IMG/VR virus record: IMGVR_UViG_3300042197_001543
Span: 1-32,556 of that record
Source: a virus
Length of the DNA: 32,556 nucleotides
Direction: 5' to 3' (one strand)
In this document: piece by piece, positions 7,495-15,510 of the stretch
Position numbering within the stretch: the first letter of the stretch is position 1
Layout of the letters: each line of letters opens with the position of its first letter
Notes under the pieces: model-generated
What the model saw: the letters and a program-made list of their open reading frames with translations, nothing else
What the model was told of the DNA's origin: nothing
Databases searched by the model: none
Position numbers and translations under genes: made by a program

Positions 7495-8049
7495 CTACAA
7501 CATGCCTCGCAGTGAATTGCTGACCACCCGAATCTTGATGACGGTGCGGCCCGCCTCTTCGACAACCTCGGCCTCTAACAATCCTTTTGGGTCGAATTCC
7601 ACCGAAATCGGCACGGCCTCCACGACCCCGGTGGCGTGATTGAGCCGAGCATGCTGCCCGCCCATCCGCTTGACGTTGAGCGCCACCTCTGCCTGGGCTA
7701 CCTCGTTCTCGGCCCCGGTGGCGACCGACACGAACGATCCGCCCTTCACGCCTGGGGTGCTGATGGTCGGATTCGCGCTGGCCGGCTGGCTTCCCTCATA
7801 GGGATGCTGCCCGCCCCTGGGAAGCGTCGGGGTCACTGCCTCCCGAGCCGGATAGTCCAGATTGGTCAGGACATACCGTCTGGTGTCGGAGTCGATCATC
7901 CGCATGGACTTGGTCGGCGTGGCATCTGCGAGCTGCCGGCCGATGTTCGTCCTGCCGGTGGCTACATTGGCGATCGCATTGCTGATCACCTTGGCGGCGG
8001 CGGGGCTGACGCCACCCACGATAAGACTGTTTTCAAGGTCACTCGCCAT
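7495..8049 (-). CDS. Hypothetical structural-region protein
   Basis: The protein has 184 aa from ATG 8049 (MASDLENSLIVGGVSPAAAK). The N-terminal ~50 residues are helical (KVISNAIANVATGRTNIGRQ). The C-terminal half is beta-rich (ENEVAQAEVALNVKRMGG, VEAVPISVEFDPKGLLE, RTVIKIRVVS). No family is recognised. The frame is open to a GTG at 8061, but ATG 8049 has the more natural start sequence. The start overlaps the 3' end of the nozzle gene by 11 bases, so coupled expression is likely. A minor tail component is plausible. Confidence 0.6.
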   Translation of the reverse strand: MASDLENSLIVGGVSPAAAKVISNAIANVATGRTNIGRQLADATPTKSMRMIDSDTRRYVLTNLDYPAREAVTPTLPRGGQHPYEGSQPASANPTISTPGVKGGSFVSVATGAENEVAQAEVALNVKRMGGQHARLNHATGVVEAVPISVEFDPKGLLEAEVVEEAGRTVIKIRVVSNSLRGML

Positions 8050-11000
8050 CTGGCACCACACCGTTGACGGTTACGCTGTGCAGGACGAACGGCTGCTCGG
8101 CCTTGATGCTGGGGTCAGGGATCCAGAAGTTGGATCGCTTCCACGGGCTGGACTGCTCCGGTCGGGCGTATAGCTCGACTTGGAGGTGCTGGTCTTCCCC
8201 GGTCAGGTCGGTGTGGGTGCGAGCGGCGAACTTGGCCTTGGCGACCCCGGTCGCGAACCCCAACGCAGAAGCCAGCCGGTTGGTGTTGAGGACGGTGGAG
8301 GCGCTGTCCTGCCGGTGGGAAAATCCCCCTGGCCCACCAACGGATCGGCGGGCGACGTTAGGCCGCATCTCGACGCGACCGTTGAACCGCTCGATCAGCT
8401 CTACATCCTTGTCGCCAGCGGTCGGGGTGTAGACCACCGTGACCGACCGATCGATGAGGGCATCGCCGCCCTTGACGTTCTCCTCGTTGGCGAGCTGCAT
8501 GTAGCCGGTCGCCATGCGGAACGGGATATGGATGCGATACGGCTTGCGGAACGTCACATCCATTGGGGTGCCGCCCAGCTCGAGGTATGCCGTGGAGGTT
8601 CCCTCTTGATTTGTGCGGGCCGCACCGTAGAGCATCGCCACCGGGATGCCGCCTGGATGCTCCAGATAGATGTCCTTGCCGTCGATGCTGGAGACGAACG
8701 CATTGAGCGGGATAAAGTCACCGATCGCCTCCATGCCGATCTCGACCGGGGGCGGCTCGTTGGTGATGGGGCGAAGAATGTCTTCGACAACCGCGGACGC
8801 AGACTGCCCCTGCGAGAGCAGCGTGATTGGCCTGTCGATCACCACTGCCGAGCCATCAATGCTCACGATCTTCGCATTGGCAGGAATCATTGTGGATGTG
8901 ATTACCATCCCGACCCCAACGCCCACAGCATCGGAGAGCGTCAGCGCTGTGCTGGATTGACCCAGCGTTACCGTCACCGGCTTGCGGAACTCCTGCGTCA
9001 ACAGCGACCCGCCGGCCTCGGTCATCAGCGGTGAGTTGGCTTCACGCTGGAGCTGGGCCGTGCGAGCTGGGTCGAGCCTGACGAATGACTCCCCGAGAGC
9101 AACCGTGCAACCACGCACCACGCGCGGGGTCACCGAGAAGTTGGCAAAGGCCACGGCTTGGATGCCACCAGGCTCGGGCGGCCCGATGGTCAGCTTGATT
9201 GGGTAGTACTCGACGCCGCCCAGCACCCGCCCGTCGTGAGAGGCCAGCAGGAACCCGCTCTCGGTCGCCAGCTCGAGGCCGCCCTTGGCCTGCCAGCCTG
9301 GGTTCTGGATCACAACATCCACCAAGCGGCCTTCGCTCACCACCCCCTGGACGGTCGCCCCTTCGCAGTTCGGCACCGTGATCGTCGGGGCTTCACGGTA
9401 GCCCGACCCGCCCTCCGAAACGAAGCAGTCGGTGAGGCAGTCATTGGCGTGATCACTGTCGCCGCTGATCTCATAGAGGTTGCCGTCCACCGCCCCTAGC
9501 AGCATCGTGTTGATGCGGGCGTCACCGGGCCGGCCCGTGCAGGCCGCGGTCGGACTGTTGGGGTAACTCTCTGTCCACCACGTTTTGGCCTGGATGTCGA
9601 AGCACAGGGCGAGCGACGGCGTGTCGGTCGGGTTCGACTTCACGCAGCAGAAGAACCGCAGGATGTGCGTCCTGGGATCCGATTGCAGGAAGAAGGTTTC
9701 CCGCTTGGAGAAGTCGAGCAGCTCGCTGACGAAGTAATCGCGGATGGGGGTGCTGATGTCAGCCACCTCTCCGTTGCGAGCCATCGCATAGATGCCCGAC
9801 TCATCGGCGGCATAGAGGATGTTCTCATGGATATCCCAGCACCGCTGATGCAAGCAGCCGCGGTGGCTCATCATCTGGATCGTGGCGTCAATCGCAGGGT
9901 CGGTGTTGTAGCTGACCGCGTAGGTGTGCGTGTGCTGCATCGCCAAGAGCATTGAGCCGAACGGCACCAAAGCAGTGAGAACGTCGGTGCTTTTCTGGTT
10001 GTTCTGGATCGGCAGCTCATTGACATCGGGCAGGCTCTCAAACTCATCGAACTCGCTGTAGTACAGCGTGTTGGCCCCTTCGCCGCTGGTGGAGACTCCC
10101 ATCCACAAGCGATCTTGGAATGCCACGGCCACCGACATATCGCTGCGAGGCTTGCCGAATCGGTAGGCATTCACGCTGCCGTTGGGCAGGACGATCGGCA
10201 TGGCGGCATAATTGGCCCGCTCGGGATCGAACAGCTCTTCGTCGGTCAGCGTGTCTGCGCCGACGATCTGCACACCGTTGGACGATGGGATGCCGTAGGC
10301 TTCGGTGCGATAGAAGATCAACGACTGATCCGCACTCGTCCTCCATAGCTCGACCATGTCGGCCCGAGCTGGCGGCGTGGCACCGGGGAGCGACCACTCC
10401 ATCTTGGAAGAGTGCGTCCGAGCGTCGTTTGGCCCAGCGTCCACATCGGTGATCGGGGAGAGGTCACTGTAGGCAATGGGCTTGGAGAGGTCGCGCACGA
10501 TCGCCGTAGCCGACTGCCCCTGCGTGAGGGCCGTAATCTCTCGACTGATCTCGACTTGGTCGTTGGTGACACTCTTCACCAGCGAACCGAACGGCAGGGA
10601 CGAGGAGTCGAGCATCATCCCCGGCTTGATTCCCGTGGCGTCGGAGAGCGTCAGTGTGGTGGCAGATTCGGCCCTGGTCACCGTGACCGTCTTGATCACT
10701 GTCTCCGACCTGTCCACATAGCGGTAGGCACAGCGGTACTTGCCGCGCATGGTCGGCCGCATGACGGGCGTGAGCTGGGCGGCGCGGGCCGGGGTGAATA
10801 GTTCGGGGGTGAGGTTGTAGCCGAGGCCGGGATCAACAATGCGAACGGACTCGATCCGCCCGTTCTCTACCCGAGGCTCGACCGACAGGCCGTAGCCCTG
10901 ACCTCCACCTCGCACCTCAATGGTAGGCGGGGAGAAGTAGTTGCGCCCCTTGTTGCGGATCACCACGTTGGCGATGTGGCCCTGTGCCATGGCCGAGAGC

Positions 11001-13471
11001 GTCTGAAGCGTGGAGGCTGTCCACGTTACGGTCTGGGCTGCGACGGCCTGGGCGACGGTCTGCGTGAGGCCACGCCTGTAGAGGGTGAGCGTTCCCGTCT
11101 GGCCGGTCGCGTAGCCGTCGCCGGGGATCGTGACTTGCACCGGGGTGATGAGCGTCTGGGGCGGGCCGTGCGGGGTGCCGCTGTCAGGGACGTTTGCCGT
11201 CAGGCGGTACTCAATGAAGCGTCCGTTGGCGTTGTACGGGCCATGCCCCCTGCGGACGGTGTTCTTCGCCGCCGAGGTGTTGTAGTCCACATGCTGGGCA
11301 TACGGGTTGGCTTGGTATATGCGGAATGCAAACAACGCACCTTGCTGCCAGCCGCTGCCTGGGTCGGTGATCGTTATTGAGCTGGCCGTGGCCGCGGCAC
11401 CATCGGGCGTAATCCCGACGATTGGCCGGCTCGTCCCAGAACCAGGCGACCACCAACTGAGCCGATTCGTCTGGGATTCCTTGACGCTGGTTGGGCGGTT
11501 CTGCCCATCGGTCGTGACCCACGACTCGGGGGCTTCGGTCAGCGGGATCCTGACCTCGGGGGCCACCGCATCGGGGAACTGGTCAAACGGTTCGAGCGCC
11601 GTGGAGATCGCCGCACCGCCCAGACTCTTTATCGACTTTGCTCGAGCAGAGGGCCGCAGCCGGAATCGCAGATACTTGGCCGTGACGCCGCCGATAGTCT
11701 CCTGCGTGACCTCGACATCGGCTCGCGTCCACTGGCTCAAATTGCTGGAGTACACCCCGGTGCAGAACCACACCGATAGCTTGCTGTAGTCGGGGAAGTA
11801 GACATCTGCCCGCCGGCCGTTGACTGACCCCGAGAAGCCTCGCACGAACTGACTGCCGCTGGCCTGCAAGCCGCCGTAGCTCTGATTCTCGGCACTGTTG
11901 GCAACGTCGTTCAGTGATCCGCCCCAGTACTCTCCATAGAGATACCGGGCCATGTTGTCGGTGACGGCGATCGAGCTGGTGCTGGCGGTGTTGAGGGCAT
12001 AGCCCAGCGGCTGCGGGGAGAACTCGACGGTGGCGTGCGCCCCGGCCCCGGTGGACGAAGACGATGTCAGCGGGATGTTGGCATAGAACCGGCGGCGGGC
12101 CGAATCGTAGTCTGCCTTCGCCTGTCGCACCTGGGCGGGCCTGGAGAACGTCGCCTCGTAGGCAGTACTTGCGACCGGCGACCATGTGGTATCGGAGATG
12201 GTGACTGTCGAGTCGGTGGCGTTGATGGCAGTGACCGTGACCGTCGATGTGCTGAACGGCGCCATCGCTGGGTACATGGTCACCACATCACCGACCGCAA
12301 TGCCGGCCACGCTATTAAGCGTCAGTGCTGTGATGCCTACCGTCACGTTGCCGCTGGTGGTGGCGGTGGCTCGCGTAACCGTGAACTGCGTGGCGTTCAC
12401 AACCGTGGCAGTGAAAGTTGCGTCGGTTGCCGTGCCGCTGGTGAAGTCCAAGAACACGCTCTGTCCGCTCGCAAGCCGGTGGGCCACTGATGTCGTGACC
12501 GTGAGCGTTGTTCCCGTCTGCGAGTATGTTCCCGCGATAACCGGAGCCGACCGCACCTTCTCGGTCGCCACCCGCGGGGCAGACATGTAGAGGATGCTGT
12601 TGTCAGAGGTGCCGTTGGTCGCACCGTAAGTCTCGGTGGTGGTGGCAGCGGTTCCGGTGACGGTGCCGGCGGCCGTTTCGCTGAAGCCCGCCATGACCCG
12701 AGCCGCGGTGGAGATTTCACCGTAGGCCCGAAACCCGGTGCCGATCTTGTCGAGGGCAACCGACAACTCTGGCTGGGATTGATAGTTCTCCCCACCGTCG
12801 AGGATGTCCACGCCAACCACGTTGCCCTGCTGGACGATCGACTTCAGCTTGGCCGGCCGGTCGGGGGTGCCTCCAATGATCGTGATGGCGGGCGGCTCAT
12901 AGTAGGAACCGCCACCATCCTTCACATCGACGCTCTCGATGTAGTACCCGCTCCCCGAGGCGATGACCGAGGGGGCTGAGAGCGGAGCGTCCAGGCCCAT
13001 GTCCAAGGCCACGTTCGCCAAGTCGGACGGGCGGTAGAGCTTCGGCCGCACGTTGTTGCCGTAGACGATGAACATCCGGCCGTGCCTGTCCTCGGCCACG
13101 CAGAAGTTGGCAATGCTCGAGAGCGGCTGCGTGTCGATGACGCGGGACTGATTTCCCTCCACCCGCCTGACCATCCAGACATATTCGTATGGATCTTCCA
13201 GGGCGTTGATCTGACTGATGGTCAGCGTCTTCCTGACCCGTACCTTCTGGAACCAGAGGAAGTCAGAGGGAGAGCCGACCAGCGAGGCACGGCGGTAGAG
13301 GCCGTAGATGGTTTCGTCATCGTACTTGCCGTAGATCTTCTTCAGACCCTTGCGGGCAATCAGCATCCCAGGCCGGCGGGACTGAAGATTGTTGAGGACA
13401 CGCAGCTCCCCCGGTCGCAGCAGATACTGCGAGGCATCCTCATTGAAGCCCAGCCACTGTCGGATCTTCAT
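8039..13471 (-). CDS. Giant tail nozzle / stabilisation protein
   Basis: This 1810-aa protein directly follows the head-tail adaptor (ATGA overlap), the usual place of the nozzle protein (T7 gp12 / tail tubular B-like) in short-tailed phages. The N-terminus (NEDASQYLLRPGELRVLNNL, RRPGMLIARKGLKKIYG) resembles nozzle openings, and residues ~1105-1330 (FQDRLWMGVS, AADESGIYAM, FDIQAKTWWTE) have the propeller-like repeats of that family. It is about twice the usual ~800 aa. The extra length is inserted beta modules: GSGYxxxP-type segments at ~172-240, 831-890 and 1353-1395, and two copies of a VTVT..(S)TxLTLSDAxG..xGM...GQSAxAxV.D..xPI module at ~928-999 and 1498-1569. A looser third copy is near 377-435. 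It should form the distal tail tube and anchor the fibres. Confidence 0.85.
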   Translation of the reverse strand: MKIRQWLGFNEDASQYLLRPGELRVLNNLQSRRPGMLIARKGLKKIYGKYDDETIYGLYRRASLVGSPSDFLWFQKVRVRKTLTISQINALEDPYEYVWMVRRVEGNQSRVIDTQPLSSIANFCVAEDRHGRMFIVYGNNVRPKLYRPSDLANVALDMGLDAPLSAPSVIASGSGYYIESVDVKDGGGSYYEPPAITIIGGTPDRPAKLKSIVQQGNVVGVDILDGGENYQSQPELSVALDKIGTGFRAYGEISTAARVMAGFSETAAGTVTGTAATTTETYGATNGTSDNSILYMSAPRVATEKVRSAPVIAGTYSQTGTTLTVTTSVAHRLASGQSVFLDFTSGTATDATFTATVVNATQFTVTRATATTSGNVTVGITALTLNSVAGIAVGDVVTMYPAMAPFSTSTVTVTAINATDSTVTISDTTWSPVASTAYEATFSRPAQVRQAKADYDSARRRFYANIPLTSSSSTGAGAHATVEFSPQPLGYALNTASTSSIAVTDNMARYLYGEYWGGSLNDVANSAENQSYGGLQASGSQFVRGFSGSVNGRRADVYFPDYSKLSVWFCTGVYSSNLSQWTRADVEVTQETIGGVTAKYLRFRLRPSARAKSIKSLGGAAISTALEPFDQFPDAVAPEVRIPLTEAPESWVTTDGQNRPTSVKESQTNRLSWWSPGSGTSRPIVGITPDGAAATASSITITDPGSGWQQGALFAFRIYQANPYAQHVDYNTSAAKNTVRRGHGPYNANGRFIEYRLTANVPDSGTPHGPPQTLITPVQVTIPGDGYATGQTGTLTLYRRGLTQTVAQAVAAQTVTWTASTLQTLSAMAQGHIANVVIRNKGRNYFSPPTIEVRGGGQGYGLSVEPRVENGRIESVRIVDPGLGYNLTPELFTPARAAQLTPVMRPTMRGKYRCAYRYVDRSETVIKTVTVTRAESATTLTLSDATGIKPGMMLDSSSLPFGSLVKSVTNDQVEISREITALTQGQSATAIVRDLSKPIAYSDLSPITDVDAGPNDARTHSSKMEWSLPGATPPARADMVELWRTSADQSLIFYRTEAYGIPSSNGVQIVGADTLTDEELFDPERANYAAMPIVLPNGSVNAYRFGKPRSDMSVAVAFQDRLWMGVSTSGEGANTLYYSEFDEFESLPDVNELPIQNNQKSTDVLTALVPFGSMLLAMQHTHTYAVSYNTDPAIDATIQMMSHRGCLHQRCWDIHENILYAADESGIYAMARNGEVADISTPIRDYFVSELLDFSKRETFFLQSDPRTHILRFFCCVKSNPTDTPSLALCFDIQAKTWWTESYPNSPTAACTGRPGDARINTMLLGAVDGNLYEISGDSDHANDCLTDCFVSEGGSGYREAPTITVPNCEGATVQGVVSEGRLVDVVIQNPGWQAKGGLELATESGFLLASHDGRVLGGVEYYPIKLTIGPPEPGGIQAVAFANFSVTPRVVRGCTVALGESFVRLDPARTAQLQREANSPLMTEAGGSLLTQEFRKPVTVTLGQSSTALTLSDAVGVGVGMVITSTMIPANAKIVSIDGSAVVIDRPITLLSQGQSASAVVEDILRPITNEPPPVEIGMEAIGDFIPLNAFVSSIDGKDIYLEHPGGIPVAMLYGAARTNQEGTSTAYLELGGTPMDVTFRKPYRIHIPFRMATGYMQLANEENVKGGDALIDRSVTVVYTPTAGDKDVELIERFNGRVEMRPNVARRSVGGPGGFSHRQDSASTVLNTNRLASALGFATGVAKAKFAARTHTDLTGEDQHLQVELYARPEQSSPWKRSNFWIPDPSIKAEQPFVLHSVTVNGVVPDGE

Positions 13472-14721
13472 GTGATGTCAGGCCGCATCTTGGAGTACCA
13501 ACCGGCCGACCGCGGCCCCGAATAGGTGTATGAGCTGGGGCGGCCCGACATCGGCGTCACGTTGTCGAACTCCATCGCAAGCCGAAGGTCGCGGGTGAAC
13601 ACAACCATCGCTTCATTGAACGGCTTGCCGGCGATCCGCGCGTACCACATCTCGCAGGCCGACAGGATTGCCGTCCACATCTGGGGGCTGGCGTCGATAA
13701 CGTCGGTGATCGCGTACTTCGTGTTGGCCGGCAGCGTCACGGCCTCGCTCGAGTACAGCGGGCTGGGGGCGGGCGTCGAGCTGCCCACCACACCACCGTC
13801 ATACTCGTCGGGGCTGGGGATCCCGTATGGGCCGGGGCGGTTGTAGATCGTTTCGCTGCTGACATAGAGGCTCGTTGCGGAGTTCCACCGCTCGATGCGC
13901 CGCTCCATCACGAATGGCATCGTTGAACCAGCGGGGTCGGCCTCCATGCCAGCCGCACCAAATCGGATGTAGGCACTCGCACAGTCCTGCGGGAATGCCG
14001 TGCCGGTTCCCGTGACGGTCGGGATGTTGCCGGGGGTGGAGAGCGACATCTTCACCGTTCCCTGCCGCGCGAGCCGCTCATAGCCCATGTACTTGATCGG
14101 CTTGGGCGTGACGCGGTAGGTGTAATGCACCACCGTGCCGCCGGCCGGGACTCCCACAAACCGCACTTGGTATCGATCGGGGTCGTTGTCCGACCGCATC
14201 ACGGTGTAGTAGTACGGCTCTCCCGATCCTCGCGTGTTCACCTCAAGCCGCTGCCACTCCTGGGGAGAGAGGTAGCAGTGCAGGGTGCCGACCGTGTTGG
14301 TCACCAAAGAGTCGAGGTCTTTGAGGTCGGCTGGCAGATCGTAGTAGGTCTGGGGCTTGACCGTGATTTCGCTGCCCGACTGACGGGCGGGAACGTCCAC
14401 CGTGACGATGTTGCCGTTGACCGACTGAATGCGGATCGGGTTGGAGAAGAACTCGGCACTCACATCGACCATGCGGCCGGGGATGAAGCCCTTGGGATCC
14501 GCCACCGTCATGTCCTTACTGCCCTGCGTCACGGTCGCAGTGGTCACGATCTGCTGGGTCGTGAACGATCCGGTGCGAACATGCCAGAGCCAGTTGCGGC
14601 ACTGCATGACCTCACGCACCCCGTGGATCACGGCCTGCCGGATAGTCGCATGCTCGCCGTCCTGCGCGCCGCCACCGGCACCCGAGAGCAGGAAGTAGAC
14701 GATGTCCTGGGCGGTGTTCAT
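13468..14721 (-). CDS. Head-tail adaptor / tail tubular protein A-like
   Basis: The 417-aa protein begins MNTAQDIVYFLLSGAGGG and has helical N- and C-terminal parts (TIRQAVIHGVREVMQCRNWLW; AILSACEMWYARIAGKPF) around a beta insertion. The helical frame with Trp-rich ends and a DLPADLKDLDSL segment resembles adaptor proteins that ring the portal (gp11 of T7 / gp4 of P22 type). Residues ~60-115 (VTQGSKDMTVADPKGFIPGRM...IQSVNGNIVTVDVPA) match the LTLSDAxG..GM module repeated in the adjoining nozzle. Gene order portal - adaptor - nozzle supports the call. Both ends overlap neighbours as ATGA. Confidence 0.75.
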   Translation of the reverse strand: MNTAQDIVYFLLSGAGGGAQDGEHATIRQAVIHGVREVMQCRNWLWHVRTGSFTTQQIVTTATVTQGSKDMTVADPKGFIPGRMVDVSAEFFSNPIRIQSVNGNIVTVDVPARQSGSEITVKPQTYYDLPADLKDLDSLVTNTVGTLHCYLSPQEWQRLEVNTRGSGEPYYYTVMRSDNDPDRYQVRFVGVPAGGTVVHYTYRVTPKPIKYMGYERLARQGTVKMSLSTPGNIPTVTGTGTAFPQDCASAYIRFGAAGMEADPAGSTMPFVMERRIERWNSATSLYVSSETIYNRPGPYGIPSPDEYDGGVVGSSTPAPSPLYSSEAVTLPANTKYAITDVIDASPQMWTAILSACEMWYARIAGKPFNEAMVVFTRDLRLAMEFDNVTPMSGRPSSYTYSGPRSAGWYSKMRPDIT

Positions 14722-15254
14722 GCCTTGACCTTCCTGCCGTACTTGGACACCACCATCTCGCGCAGCTCACCCGACTTCATGCCGGGGTTGGTCTTCCGCT
14801 CCCGCTGCATCAGCTCCTTGGTCAGCCGCTCACTGAGGGGCTTCGACTTCGGGCGATCCATCGGAGTCCCCTTATGCTCCACCGCCCCCGACACCGACAG
14901 GTTCCGCTCCACCGCGACCCGCTTGATGTCATCGGCCCCCGACACCCATGCCTTGGGGTCGGCCGGCCCGCGGCCGTCAGCCAGCCCGCCTGCGTAGTAC
15001 TTGCCGCTGACGTTGATCCCCGCTCGCTTTGCCAGGGTCACGATGTTTTGGGCGTGATCGACGGGCATCTCGTCTAGCTGCTGGTTGTTCATCCGACCGA
15101 ACATGAAGGATCGGTCGGTGCCTCTCACTCCCGGCGGCTTCTGGAGGGCGCACATCTCGGCCCACCGCTCGGTCGCCCCCTCGGCTCGCAGCTTCAGAAA
15201 GAACTCCTCGACGCTGCGGCCCGCTGCCCGCACCTCGGGAGGAACGTCGATCAT
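14718..15254 (-). CDS. Conserved phage protein downstream of portal
   Basis: This 178-aa protein starts MIDVPPEVRAAGRSVEEFF. The segments FFLKLRAEGATERWAEMCALQ, GTDRSFMFGRMN and AKRAGINVSGKYYAGGLAD with DPKAWVSG.DDIKRVA look like a compact conserved phage protein that I have seen in structural loci but cannot assign a function. The C-terminus is basic (MKSGELREMVVSKYGRKVKA). The frame is open upstream to 15443, but that part overlaps the nuclease gene and looks non-coding; a start at ATG 15290 (MELGKPSATSKGM) is a weaker alternative. It ends ATGA with the adaptor, so it probably belongs to head completion or tail joining. Confidence 0.65.
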   Translation of the reverse strand: MIDVPPEVRAAGRSVEEFFLKLRAEGATERWAEMCALQKPPGVRGTDRSFMFGRMNNQQLDEMPVDHAQNIVTLAKRAGINVSGKYYAGGLADGRGPADPKAWVSGADDIKRVAVERNLSVSGAVEHKGTPMDRPKSKPLSERLTKELMQRERKTNPGMKSGELREMVVSKYGRKVKA

Positions 15255-15510
15255 GCCTTTTGAGGTAGCGGAAGGCTTTCCCAACTCCATCAGAATCATC
15301 TCCAAGCAGTGCGATTGCGGAGTTGCATTTCTTGCAGAGCAGTCCGCGGATCGCGTTCGTGTCGTGGCAATGATCAACGCACAGCAGCTTCTTCCGATCG
15401 CATATCTCGCACCTACCTCTATTTCTGGCCTCCAGCCGCTCAAATGCTGCTAGGGTGATCCCGTAGCGCAGCCAGAGGTTGGACTGCCGCTTCCGCAGCG
15501 CCTTGTCCAT
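14977..15510 (-). CDS. Endonuclease VII-type HNH nuclease, apparently missing its stop codon
   Basis: Residues 1-87 form a recombination endonuclease VII domain: RYGIT at 15-19, zinc pairs C34-x2-C37 and C59-x2-C62, active-site D46-H47-x-H49 and N63 straight after the second zinc pair, then LLGDD and AFRYLKRHD. Such enzymes cleave branched DNA (resolving Holliday-type junctions before packaging) or act as free-standing homing nucleases. Family members usually end just after the YL..H segment. Here the frame runs on for ~90 Arg/Gly-rich residues that are the shadow of the downstream gene. A TGA that would end it overlaps the next ATG (15251-15254) but is one base out of frame. The start is coupled to the portal stop as TAATG. 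Confidence 0.75.
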   Translation of the reverse strand: MDKALRKRQSNLWLRYGITLAAFERLEARNRGRCEICDRKKLLCVDHCHDTNAIRGLLCKKCNSAIALLGDDSDGVGKAFRYLKRHDRRSSRGAGSGPQRRGVLSEAASRGGDRAVGRDVRPPEAAGSERHRPILHVRSDEQPAARRDARRSRPKHRDPGKASGDQRQRQVLRRRAG

